Source: CAXRDE01 sp964229355 (GTDB lineage: Bacteria; Cyanobacteriota; Sericytochromatia; UBA7694). From it: DNA of 64,000 nt. This document shows positions 26,152 through 34,046 of the stretch, one piece after another (within the stretch, counting starts at the first letter, position 1; each line of letters begins with the position of its first letter). The notes beneath the pieces were generated by a model that worked only from the letters and a program-made list of their open reading frames with translations, did no database searches and was not told where the DNA came from. A program made the position numbers and the translations under genes. The DNA lies in contig CAXRDE010000025.1 in the NCBI GenBank assembly GCA_964229355.1, positions 608,285 through 672,284 of the forward strand. Reading direction: 5' to 3'.

Positions 26152-26601
26152 TCAGGCAGTCCGAGAGGGCTGCGGCGGACTGGGTAAGCGGGTAATTTGC
26201 AGCCAAAAGTCTTCAATGGTGGAGACCACTTTTAAAAAATTGTCAATTTCCACAGGCTTCACAATATAGCAGTTCGCGTGATTCAAATAGGATTGGTTCA
26301 CATCTTTCTCTGAGGCCGAGGTGGTGAGCATAATGACCGGAATCGTTTTAAAACGCTCATCTTCTTTAATAAACTTCAGCACCTCGTGACCGCTCTTTTT
26401 CGGCATATTCACATCCAGCAAAATTAAATCCGGTCGTTCCACGTGAGCATATTCCCCCGATTGTTCTAAAAAACAAATGGCCTCATGGCCGTCGGTCACC
26501 ACGCTTAAGGTGTTCAGGACACGTCCCTCTTGTAGGGCTTCAGTGGTCAATAAAATGTCTCCTTCAGAGTCTTCTACCAACAGAATATGGACAGGTTTCA
26601 T
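26152..26601 (-). CDS. Rcp1-like single-domain response regulator
   Basis: 149 aa, one receiver domain and nothing else. Acidic pocket residues are in LVEDSEGD, phosphoacceptor D63 in LLDVNMPKKSGHEVL, the conserved Thr in MLTTSAS and Lys in YIVKPVE. The long loop after the second strand and GHEVLKFIK wording are those of Rcp1, the partner of cyanobacterial phytochrome kinases. Its ATG overlaps the stop of the phytochrome-type kinase (ATGA), so the two are coupled and should be cognate. Confidence 0.93.
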   Translation of the reverse strand: MKPVHILLVEDSEGDILLTTEALQEGRVLNTLSVVTDGHEAICFLEQSGEYAHVERPDLILLDVNMPKKSGHEVLKFIKEDERFKTIPVIMLTTSASEKDVNQSYLNHANCYIVKPVEIDNFLKVVSTIEDFWLQITRLPSPPQPSRTA

Positions 26602-29354
26602 ACGGTTTCTCCTCGCGGAATTTTAAAATAAAAGGTACTTCCCACGCCCGGGCTCGATTCCACCCAGATTTTACCCTGGCACTGGTCCACAATTTTTTTA
26701 CAAAGCGCAAGCCCCACACCGGTGCCTTCATAACGGTCTTTGCCATGCAAACGCTGAAAAATCACAAATATTTTCTCAAAATATTCTTCTTCAATCCCAA
26801 TGCCGTTGTCCTGCACCGAGAACACCCAGTTTTCTGCCTCCGGGCGGAGGGCCAGACGAATGTAAGGCGGTTTATCGGGGTTCATATACTTCAAGGCATT
26901 TTCGATCAGGTTTTGCAAGACCTGGCGTAAAGGAATACGCGGCGCAGCAAAATCAGTGGGAAAGTCCCAGCTCATCTCCGCTGCGGTATCTCTAATCTTT
27001 TTACCCAACAGCATATTGAGTTCATCCCTCAGGTCATCGCTGGAAATGCGCTCATAGACCATTTGCTCAGGTTTCCCCAGCCGCGAGTACTCCAGAAGAT
27101 CTAAAATAATCTGTCGCATCCGCCGGGCCCCATCGGTCGCAAAGTAGATATAACGGTGCGCTTTTTCGTCGAGGACATCGCTGTATTTTTTCTCAAGTTG
27201 ATTGAGAAAACTGGTGACCATGCGCAAGGGCTCTTGTAAATCGTGAGAAGCGATATAGGCAAACTGCTCTAATTCCTGATTGCTGTAAGCCAGGGCATTC
27301 ATATGCTCGGCAAGATCCGCATTGAGCTTCTGGAGGGTGTCCAAAGAGGCTTGATTGTTCATGGCCTGAGACAAACCATAGACAAAGGTTTGCATAAAGC
27401 TGAGATTATCCTCTCCATTGCCATTGCCCATGACGATCACGCCCTGCACCAGCCCTCCTGAAAACACCGGCAAAAGCGACAGCGTGTCGATGGACAGCGA
27501 CTTCAGGTAAGCGCGCAAATGGTTATTGGGCAAGGGATTGACCTGATAAGTGGAAAAACTTCCTGGCGCAAGGGCCTCCAGAAAAGACAACAGTTGCTCC
27601 TGAGCATTGAGCGAAGGCGGTGGCACCTGATAAGGCAAAAAGACGCGTTCGCCATAAACGGGCGCTTTGCTCAGGTACAAAATCAAATCCAATCCCAACA
27701 CCCCAAGACAATGCTGCAAGGCATCGGGCAGGCTCACATGCCACTTTTGGGCCAAAAACTGCTGGTGTACATGATTCAGCAGGGCCAGCTTTTGGGTTTG
27801 CCGATGTTGTGCGATTTCACTGCGCTTTCGGTCGTCAATATCCATAAAGACCCCAAACAAATGCTTGCAGACGTCTCCTTTAAACTCTCCCTCACCAATA
27901 GTTCTGACCCATTTTTCTTTGCCACTGGGGGTATTTAAGCGCAGCTCAAGATCCCAGGGTTCACCCGTATCCAGGCAACGCTGTACCGCCTGGGTAATCG
28001 CAGCCCGATCCTCGTCATGGTAATAACTGAGCCCGCTCCCCAGCATCGGTTCAAAATCAGGGTCCTCAATTTCGTGGATGTCTCGGGTGACCTGAGACCA
28101 GTAAGCACGGCTATCTTCTACATTCAATTCCCAGGTGCCCATTTTGGCCAGCGCATAGGCCTGTTCAAGGCGCTGGGTTAACCGGTATTTTTGACTGGCA
28201 TCCTGAATCACATGAAAGGTCCGCTCGTTATCAGAGGAACGTTTCATTTTCCACAACACCTGTTTGGTGTTGCCACCGCCGTACATACATTCCCCTTCAA
28301 AAAAGCACTCTTCGCCCGCTGACAAGCCCTGATACAATTCACTAAACGCCACAATATCCTGGGACGACACCAGTTCCCAGACTTTGGTAAATAAAGGCTC
28401 ACTCTCACCGCTGCCCACAAGCAGTTGACCCATGGCGCGATTCATCTGGTAAATATGGCCTTTGGCGTCACTGATCATGGTGGGCTCAGGGCTATAGGTC
28501 ATCCATTCCTTTAAAGTTTGAGAGAGCAGCTTGTGTTCTAGTTTTATGCCGAGGACGCGTCCCAAAAAATGCGAATAACGCTTTAAGCTCGTGACCGCAA
28601 TATCTGGCGGCAGTGCCAAAAACAAGGCTCCCCGGACCTCGCTTTCCGCGTACAAAGGCAAAGCATAGACATAGCCTTTTTCCACGTCATGTAATACCAC
28701 GCCGGGCTCCGGTGAAGCCGTTTCGAGCAAGCATCCGTATAAAAGCGATTCGGTACTGGCAGAAAGCATTTCAGAATGCCCGGCACTGGCGACCCGGGTC
28801 AACGCAGCGTCTTCGACGGCATAAATCGCTCGCCACCACAGACTGGCCTGCAGACACTGCTGCTCGTGCACAAGAAAATGCAAAAAACGTGCCACACCCC
28901 CCTCAAAAGAAGCGGAGAGCAAAAATTCATGCAGCACATGCACCAGCGGATCTGCCTCCATGACCTCATGGGCTGAGGCGTCCTGATTCTTGATTATCAG
29001 CAGCGCTGCCCTTGCGGTTTCAGAACTGCCACAGGGCTTCAGCACTGCCTGTAAGGGATTAGCCTCTGCATCGTAAGGGGCCGACACCTGTAAAGTCAGT
29101 TCTTGTTCTTGCCACAGGCGGGATTTCAAATTTCTCTGAATTTCGTTCTGGGTTTGAAACACCTGATCAAAGGGAAGCCCCTCCAGGGCCTTGCCAGAAA
29201 CCTTCAGCAAGGCCTCAAACGCAGGATTTACCGCTGCAATCCAAGGCGATTCTGGCGCTTCTGCAGAGAGCACGAGAGCCGGCTCACCGAGCGCTGAAAT
29301 CATATCTGCTAAAAAACGAGACGGGTCCGCAAGAGGAACCTGCGTACTTGACAT
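26598..29354 (-). CDS. Phytochrome-type sensor histidine kinase with PAS and GAF-like domains
   Basis: 918 aa from ATG 29352-29354. An N-terminal PAS-like domain is followed by a GAF-like region, a PAS near the middle, a PAS/PAC unit (VNMEDSRAYW-like core, then FMDIDDRKRSE), a second GAF-like region and the kinase core. The phosphoacceptor helix reads FAYIASHDLQEPLRMVTS, the class that pairs with Rcp1-type regulators; HATPase_c has DNGIGIEEEYF and GTGVGLAL. No chromophore Cys is obvious. An in-frame TTG at 29435 would add 27 residues that do not look like protein, so I prefer the ATG. It heads the operon with the two following receiver genes. Confidence 0.88.
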   Translation of the reverse strand: MSSTQVPLADPSRFLADMISALGEPALVLSAEAPESPWIAAVNPAFEALLKVSGKALEGLPFDQVFQTQNEIQRNLKSRLWQEQELTLQVSAPYDAEANPLQAVLKPCGSSETARAALLIIKNQDASAHEVMEADPLVHVLHEFLLSASFEGGVARFLHFLVHEQQCLQASLWWRAIYAVEDAALTRVASAGHSEMLSASTESLLYGCLLETASPEPGVVLHDVEKGYVYALPLYAESEVRGALFLALPPDIAVTSLKRYSHFLGRVLGIKLEHKLLSQTLKEWMTYSPEPTMISDAKGHIYQMNRAMGQLLVGSGESEPLFTKVWELVSSQDIVAFSELYQGLSAGEECFFEGECMYGGGNTKQVLWKMKRSSDNERTFHVIQDASQKYRLTQRLEQAYALAKMGTWELNVEDSRAYWSQVTRDIHEIEDPDFEPMLGSGLSYYHDEDRAAITQAVQRCLDTGEPWDLELRLNTPSGKEKWVRTIGEGEFKGDVCKHLFGVFMDIDDRKRSEIAQHRQTQKLALLNHVHQQFLAQKWHVSLPDALQHCLGVLGLDLILYLSKAPVYGERVFLPYQVPPPSLNAQEQLLSFLEALAPGSFSTYQVNPLPNNHLRAYLKSLSIDTLSLLPVFSGGLVQGVIVMGNGNGEDNLSFMQTFVYGLSQAMNNQASLDTLQKLNADLAEHMNALAYSNQELEQFAYIASHDLQEPLRMVTSFLNQLEKKYSDVLDEKAHRYIYFATDGARRMRQIILDLLEYSRLGKPEQMVYERISSDDLRDELNMLLGKKIRDTAAEMSWDFPTDFAAPRIPLRQVLQNLIENALKYMNPDKPPYIRLALRPEAENWVFSVQDNGIGIEEEYFEKIFVIFQRLHGKDRYEGTGVGLALCKKIVDQCQGKIWVESSPGVGSTFYFKIPRGETV

Positions 29355-29692
29355 ACTATCCACACAGCCATCCACCCTGTTTTCGTTGTTATGCCTGGTA
29401 AAGCATGGTTTTAGTAATTTGATAAAGCGTTGCAATGATACATCATTTATATCACGGTTTTATTTTTTTTTGCAACAATTCTTTTTTGATGACGGTTTGT
29501 CAAATTTAAAGCCTCTTTTTCATGACAAAAAAGACGAGGAGACAGGGTTCTGGATTCTTTTACGGCACTTTGTACTTAGACATTAGACATTAGACATTTA
29601 ACGAAAAAGTGTAAGATTTTTTAGGTACCGTGCGTCTACTTTATAACGGACTTTGCTCTGTTCTAAAATAAACCCAAGGAGATTTCGCTTAT
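29355..29692. other. A/T-rich intergenic region between the kinase operon and a small ORF
   Basis: About 340 bp with no convincing gene. It should hold the promoter of the minus-strand kinase operon; the best guess is TTGCAA (29430-29435) with TAAAAC 16 bp on. It also holds a triple 7-bp tandem repeat at 29576-29596 and, at the right end, an AAGGAG ribosome site (29675-29680) ahead of the small ORF. No RNA-gene fold was recognised by eye. Confidence 0.4.
29576..29596. repeat. Three perfect tandem copies of a 7-mer
   Basis: TTAGACA is repeated three times head to tail, followed by TTTA. This may be a site for a regulator that binds direct repeats, or a slippage product. Confidence 0.6.
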
Positions 29693-29809
29693 GTGCGTCT
29701 GTCCAGAGCCCGACAAGCCCTGAGAAAACAGTTAAAGCAGCAATGTGGCACCGATTCGGTAGACGCCTGTCAGCACTGTGTCTGTGAAACCCTAAACCAG
29801 GTTCACTGA
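29693..29809 (+). CDS. Possible 38-aa Cys-rich small protein
   Basis: A GTG-started frame of 38 codons sits behind a strong AAGGAG (11 nt spacing). The product begins RLSRARQALRKQLKQQ and ends with four Cys in CGTDSVDACQHCVCE, a possible metal or Fe-S site. Its TGA overlaps the convergent gene by 7 bp, as do most convergent pairs here. An ATG two bases earlier (29691) fits the ribosome site better but gives only a 10-residue peptide in another frame. A sequencing indel, a leader peptide or chance are all possible. Confidence 0.35.
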   Translation: MRLSRARQALRKQLKQQCGTDSVDACQHCVCETLNQVH

Positions 29810-30564
29810 CGGCGGCTTTGCACCACCTGCCGGGCTTTTTTCATGAGATGCCAAATATTGCTGGGCGTTACTTCATGGGTATCAAAGATCACCGACTGAT
29901 CCTCCACTTCAATAGCCAGGTACACAGGCCGGGGTAAGTCGGCAAACTTCTCAGGGCGACGGATCACCTTTTCGATATCGTCACCATTCACATAGCCTGT
30001 GTCAGAGCGGTAAATGATTTCAGAGCCCGGGCGTACGTTGGCCGCATAATCCAAATACTTGATCAATTTACCGTCAAGATTCTCAAGCCCTTGTTTGCTT
30101 AAATAACTCAGGTGCCCCTGCTGATGCAGCTTGTCTAAAATACGCTCCCGTAAAGGGCGTGTGGTACTTAAAGGGGTCTGTCGATCAATGCATTCGATTT
30201 CAGCCAGCACAGCGCTGCGATCGCAGTCCGGCAAAAAAGCAATGACCGACTGACCGTTTTTCATTTCAGCGCTTAAATAGGCCCCCTGGGGCATTTGTTG
30301 CGCATAGCGTTCAGGAAAGTTAAAATAACTGTTCAAGGGCAGAGATCGCACCTTATGCTGAGGGTTGAGATAGACGAGCTCAGAGCCCGCGTGACTTTCA
30401 GCCCGCAATAACCACTGAGCCAGCGCAGGGTTCAAACAATGAAAGCCCACTTCTGTCAAGAAATTGAGGCTGCCTCGTTCCTGTAAGGTCTTTAACATCG
30501 TCAGAGCCTGGTCGTCATCGGCCCAGCGGGTTTGACAGGCTACAAAGGCGTCGGGTGACTTCAT
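29803..30564 (-). CDS. Protein of unknown function made of two copies of one domain
   Basis: 253 aa, no signal peptide. Residues about 22-112 and 141-230 are two copies of the same fold: GSLNFLTEVGF ... AGSELVYL ... FPERYAQQMPQGAYLSAE ... QSVIAF aligns with GHLSYLSKQGL ... PGSEIIYR ... RPEKFADLPRPVYLAIE ... QSVIFD. Each copy has a helical start then strands. The family is not recognised. A good AAGGAAA ribosome site precedes the ATG. It stands alone between two divergent or convergent neighbours, so context gives no function. Confidence 0.75.
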   Translation of the reverse strand: MKSPDAFVACQTRWADDDQALTMLKTLQERGSLNFLTEVGFHCLNPALAQWLLRAESHAGSELVYLNPQHKVRSLPLNSYFNFPERYAQQMPQGAYLSAEMKNGQSVIAFLPDCDRSAVLAEIECIDRQTPLSTTRPLRERILDKLHQQGHLSYLSKQGLENLDGKLIKYLDYAANVRPGSEIIYRSDTGYVNGDDIEKVIRRPEKFADLPRPVYLAIEVEDQSVIFDTHEVTPSNIWHLMKKARQVVQSRRQ

Positions 30565-30650
30565 GAATGGTTTCCTTTAACTGGCGGTTCATTGCCTTTT
30601 AATTGTAACGGATTTTTTTCTGAGGCCAAACCTCTGGATGGGATTTACGT

Positions 30651-30656
30651 TAGAAT
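30651..30656 (+). promoter_or_regulatory. Possible -10 box for the TPR-like gene
   Basis: TAGAAT lies 28 bp upstream of ATG 30685. No good -35 hexamer is seen, and the TG of an extended -10 is missing (CG instead). Confidence 0.3.
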
Positions 30657-30684
30657 GAAGAAAAAGACGGAGTAATTGACATTC

Positions 30685-31419
30685 ATGGCGCATCCGACAC
30701 AGGGCACCACGATTCAGGTCTCAACACAAGATCTGCAACACAAACTCGACCAAGCCAGTGCCTATTTAGAGCAAGCCCGCTATCGCCAGGCCGCACGCTT
30801 ACTGAGCGATCTTCTGCAAAAAGAGCCCTTAAGCCTGGTGGATCAGCTGTACGTATTGGCCCAGCGCGCCCTGGCCCACGCCCTCTGGAAAAAGCCCGAG
30901 GAAGCCATTGAAGACGCCTCTCAAATTTTGGCGGTGGTCAAAGCCGATGTCAACGATTTACCCTATGATATGGATTGGGAGTACGAAAAAGCCCAGGACA
31001 TTGGTCACCTGCGTTTTTTAGCCGATGTTTTGCAATTGCGCGGCACGCTCTTTCGGGTTATGAAAGCGCCCCGGCGCGCGGTAGAAGACCTAACCCTTTC
31101 CGCTTATATGACTCACCTCGAAGATGACAACCTGCTCAACTATATTCTACGGGCGGGGTCCCTGATTGAACTGGGTGACTGTTTAGAAAAAGCCCAATCT
31201 GATCTCAATACCGTTCTGGAACATAACCCAACTCTCTTTTACCAGTGGTTTGATCTGCCTGAAGTCGAGGGGGCACAGGTCGAGAAGCAGGAAAAACGCC
31301 TCTACTTTGTCTCTGCAGACCACCGCATTGCCTTAAAGTCCGACAAAGTCAAAATCAAAAAAAGCAAGATCAAAGCCCACTGGTTTCGTCTGGCAAAGCA
31401 ATGGAATTTGGAGCACTAA
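30685..31419 (+). CDS. TPR-like helical protein of unknown function
   Basis: 244 aa from ATG 30685 (a TTG at 30676 would add three residues but sits too close to the GGAG). Helical repeats of TPR type cover about residues 15-185: YLEQARYRQAARLLSDLL, ALWKKPEEAIEDASQIL and SLIELGDCLEKAQSDLNTVL are typical. The last 50 residues are Lys-rich (KSDKVKIKKSKIKAHWF). No enzyme motif. Its 3' end overlaps the convergent glycosyltransferase gene by 50 bp, the longest such overlap in the window. Confidence 0.78.
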   Translation: MAHPTQGTTIQVSTQDLQHKLDQASAYLEQARYRQAARLLSDLLQKEPLSLVDQLYVLAQRALAHALWKKPEEAIEDASQILAVVKADVNDLPYDMDWEYEKAQDIGHLRFLADVLQLRGTLFRVMKAPRRAVEDLTLSAYMTHLEDDNLLNYILRAGSLIELGDCLEKAQSDLNTVLEHNPTLFYQWFDLPEVEGAQVEKQEKRLYFVSADHRIALKSDKVKIKKSKIKAHWFRLAKQWNLEH

Positions 31420-33106
31420 CCCGACGGATTTCCAGGTTTTGTATACGATACAAAAGCTCACTTTCAAATCCCTTTTCTGAGAGGGTTTCTGCCGATAAAC
31501 CCACTGCAAATTGGGGGTTATACTGTTGAAGCCAGCGAGATTCCGTTAATTTCAAGGTAGGCCGGCCTGTAAAATAGTGCCCGGCATAGGGATCGCTAAC
31601 CAGGAAAACTGCATCCTTATCTATGTAGCGATCCAAAAAATACTTCAAGCCCTGATATTTTAGAAGCTTCTCTTGTTGGGTATTGTCGTATACCTTTTCA
31701 AAACTGAGCCCAAACGAAAATGTATATAACAACAGGGGCAACCACCAGATTACGCTATAGGTATAAATGCGCTGGGTCCAGTGCTCTTGAATGCTTTGTC
31801 TCAACCCAAGCATTAAAACAATTGCAACCGCTGCAGGAAGCGTATGCACCGGACTCCATAAAGGATAAAAGAAATAATTCATCACCACACCTGTGGCATT
31901 TAGCCCTACAAAGCAGAGGGCATAACACAGCAAAAACAAAGGCAAAGAACCTTCTACACCCTGAAAATACGTATGATGCCTATTCTTCTTCAGAGCAGTC
32001 TTTTCCCATGAGCCAGCCAAACAAGCCAACCAGGGAATCCCCAATACCCAAATCACCATATAGTCCTGAGGACGTAAATCAACAGCAATGGCATGAATGA
32101 GCAAATAACTGCTCAAAAAAGAAAGCATCCATAGCGAAAATCCCCGATCGGCCATGCGATGGGCCTGCTTCCACCCCGAAATTACCCCCACACCCAACAT
32201 CGTTAAAAAGGGAACACCTAAAACCTGCAGCGTTCGGTGCACCAAATAAAGAAAGGAACGAAAAAACTTACGCAGAAAGGCGTCCCATAAAAAAGGGCGT
32301 GGCTTGTCAAAAGAAGCTCCGTCGTAAGTACTCACCAAAAAATAAAATTTTGTGCTAAACCACAATCCGGTCTGAGTATAGAACCATCCCCAATAGGCAC
32401 CCATAGCGAGCATAAAAGAGGATATGAATAACACCAAGTCAAACCAGCGACGTTGAAAGCCAAACACCAGCAAATGCGTCAAAAATAAAATCGGAAGTGA
32501 CTCATATTGCAACACCCCGAGTCCGACACTCAACGCAGCAAAGCACATCGCAGCACCTTTTGTTTGCCATCCCCATAATACGCACAACGCAAGCAAAAGA
32601 TAAGCTTCGCTCACCACAGACTCTTTCATTAACGAAGCACTACGCTGAATAAAGAGGGGGTGAAGAGCCAAACACGTCATGGCGAGTAGCGCAGACTGAA
32701 AAGCCATCTGTGAAGTCTTTCTAAATACCGTTTTTGCCAGGTAAAAGGTAAAGGTAAAAACGGTGGGGAGATGTAATACCCCACAGAGGAATGGCAACCA
32801 CAAACTGCCTCGATAACTTGCGTCTGGCGACAAAAACAAACCACAGAGAAATCCATAAAAAGGTTCATAGTAATCTGCCAAATGGATAATCTGCGGTGGG
32901 AAACGTAAATAGCTGTAGATAAAATCTAATACAGCCCCCTGACCAGCCGCGCTATTCACAGCCATTTCATAGTAAATAAAATAGTCCGTACCCGGCGGCC
33001 ATGCAAATTGAAGAACTGAGATAACCCCCAAACGAAGGAGTATACCTGCCCAAAGCACAAGAAAAACCAGACCCATCTGAAGCGGCCATTTTTTGCCAAA
33101 GTTCAT
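31370..33106 (-). CDS. Polytopic membrane glycosyltransferase-like protein (GT-C type)
   Basis: 578 aa from ATG 33104-33106; a longer frame to 33172 would run into the aroE gene. At least ten hydrophobic segments are visible. An acidic residue in the first external loop (PPGTDYFIYYEMA) and a following DYYEPFYG are in the place of the catalytic Asp and EP motif of GT-C and PMT/ArnT-like enzymes, which move sugars from lipid-linked donors in the outer leaflet. The soluble tail (from about 490) is short. Base composition is visibly more A/T-rich than the flanking genes, a hint of transfer. Substrate unknown. Confidence 0.75.
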   Translation of the reverse strand: MNFGKKWPLQMGLVFLVLWAGILLRLGVISVLQFAWPPGTDYFIYYEMAVNSAAGQGAVLDFIYSYLRFPPQIIHLADYYEPFYGFLCGLFLSPDASYRGSLWLPFLCGVLHLPTVFTFTFYLAKTVFRKTSQMAFQSALLAMTCLALHPLFIQRSASLMKESVVSEAYLLLALCVLWGWQTKGAAMCFAALSVGLGVLQYESLPILFLTHLLVFGFQRRWFDLVLFISSFMLAMGAYWGWFYTQTGLWFSTKFYFLVSTYDGASFDKPRPFLWDAFLRKFFRSFLYLVHRTLQVLGVPFLTMLGVGVISGWKQAHRMADRGFSLWMLSFLSSYLLIHAIAVDLRPQDYMVIWVLGIPWLACLAGSWEKTALKKNRHHTYFQGVEGSLPLFLLCYALCFVGLNATGVVMNYFFYPLWSPVHTLPAAVAIVLMLGLRQSIQEHWTQRIYTYSVIWWLPLLLYTFSFGLSFEKVYDNTQQEKLLKYQGLKYFLDRYIDKDAVFLVSDPYAGHYFTGRPTLKLTESRWLQQYNPQFAVGLSAETLSEKGFESELLYRIQNLEIRRVSAPNSIALPDETSGL

Positions 33107-33119
33107 AATAGTGTACAAT
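33093..33119 (+). promoter_or_regulatory. Weak sigma70-like promoter for aroE
   Basis: TTGCCA (33093-33098) and TACAAT (33114-33119) are 15 bp apart, shorter than ideal. It lies 30 bp before ATG 33150, which has a clear AAGGAGA ribosome site. It overlaps the promoter of the divergent membrane gene. Confidence 0.35.
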
Positions 33120-33126
33120 TCTATCA
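33118..33126 (-). promoter_or_regulatory. Extended -10 element for the membrane glycosyltransferase gene
   Basis: On the minus strand TGA-TAGAAT fits TGnTAnnnT and ends 11 bp before ATG 33106. The predicted leader would be only about 5 nt. It interleaves with the aroE promoter, so the two genes may compete for polymerase. Confidence 0.45.
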
Positions 33127-33149
33127 CAAGCGCATTGAAGGAGACACCC

Positions 33150-34046
33150 ATGACCCGATTGGACCAAAACACACGAATAGTGGGCCTCCTCGGCTATCCG
33201 TTGCACCATAGTTTTTCACCCGCCATGCACAATAGCGTTTTTGAGCAATTGGATATGGGTTTTGTCTATTTGCCTTTGAAAGTCAAACCCGGTCGTTTGA
33301 GCGAAGCCATTGCGGGCTTAAGGGCCCTACATTTTGTGGGTGCCAATGTTACCATTCCCCACAAAGAGCAGATTATTCCTTACCTGGACGCCCTCACCCC
33401 CGAAGCAGAATTGGTCGGGGCGGTAAACACCCTGTATTGGAACGCTCAGCGCCAGCTGGTGGGTGACAATACCGATGTGGTGGGCTTTGATCGTACCCTG
33501 AGCGATGCTCGCTTAGATTTAGAAGGGCGTAGCGTGGCCCTGATTGGCTCTGGTGGTGCCGCCCGCGCCGTGGCCGTGGCCCTGGCGCGACGGCAGGTCA
33601 AAGAAATCATTGTGATTGCGCGACGGGCCACCGCTTTACAGCACTTTGTGCAGGACCTACAGCAGAAGTTTCCTGAGGTACTTTGGACGACCCACACCCA
33701 GAGCACCCCTGTGCTGGCTCAGGACCTGGAGCGGGTCTGGCTCCTGGTGAATGCCTCGCCCGTGGGTATGCATCCACACCCCCAGGAAAGCCCCCTCAGC
33801 CAACCTTTGCTCAGCATGTTACCCCGGGGTGCCCATGTGTACGATCTGGTGTACAACCCGCCTCAGACACAACTCTTACAATGGGCTCAAGACAAAGGCT
33901 ATACGCCCCATGAAGGCTTGCATATGCTCGCTTATCAGGGAGCGGCAGCTTTTGAACGCTGGACCGGATTACAGCCGCCCATTGCGCCCATGATCGCCAG
34001 CTTGCAACAGCAAATCCAGGCTTTACAGCAGTCGACAAGCTCATGA
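33150..34046 (+). CDS. aroE: Shikimate 5-dehydrogenase
   Basis: 298 aa from ATG 33150, behind AAGGAGA. It reduces 3-dehydroshikimate to shikimate with NADPH in the chorismate pathway. Signatures are GYPLHHSFSPAMHN (substrate site with the two Ser/His positions), GANVTIPHKEQI (catalytic Lys), GAVNTLYW, NTDVVGF, the glycine-rich cofactor loop GSGGAARAV and the C-terminal YQGAAAFERW. Length and motif order are normal. The following epimerase-like gene overlaps its stop by ATGA, so they are co-translated. Confidence 0.96.
   Translation: MTRLDQNTRIVGLLGYPLHHSFSPAMHNSVFEQLDMGFVYLPLKVKPGRLSEAIAGLRALHFVGANVTIPHKEQIIPYLDALTPEAELVGAVNTLYWNAQRQLVGDNTDVVGFDRTLSDARLDLEGRSVALIGSGGAARAVAVALARRQVKEIIVIARRATALQHFVQDLQQKFPEVLWTTHTQSTPVLAQDLERVWLLVNASPVGMHPHPQESPLSQPLLSMLPRGAHVYDLVYNPPQTQLLQWAQDKGYTPHEGLHMLAYQGAAAFERWTGLQPPIAPMIASLQQQIQALQQSTSS

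Noticed and set aside
29691..29723. 10-residue ATG-started peptide ahead of the 253-aa gene region
   Set aside because: It has a good ribosome site but no downstream gene in the same direction to attenuate, so a leader peptide role has no target.
33106..33172. Longer N-terminus for the membrane glycosyltransferase
   Set aside because: It would overlap the aroE start and its ribosome site, and the extra residues do not look like a signal or membrane helix. ATG 33106 is preferred.
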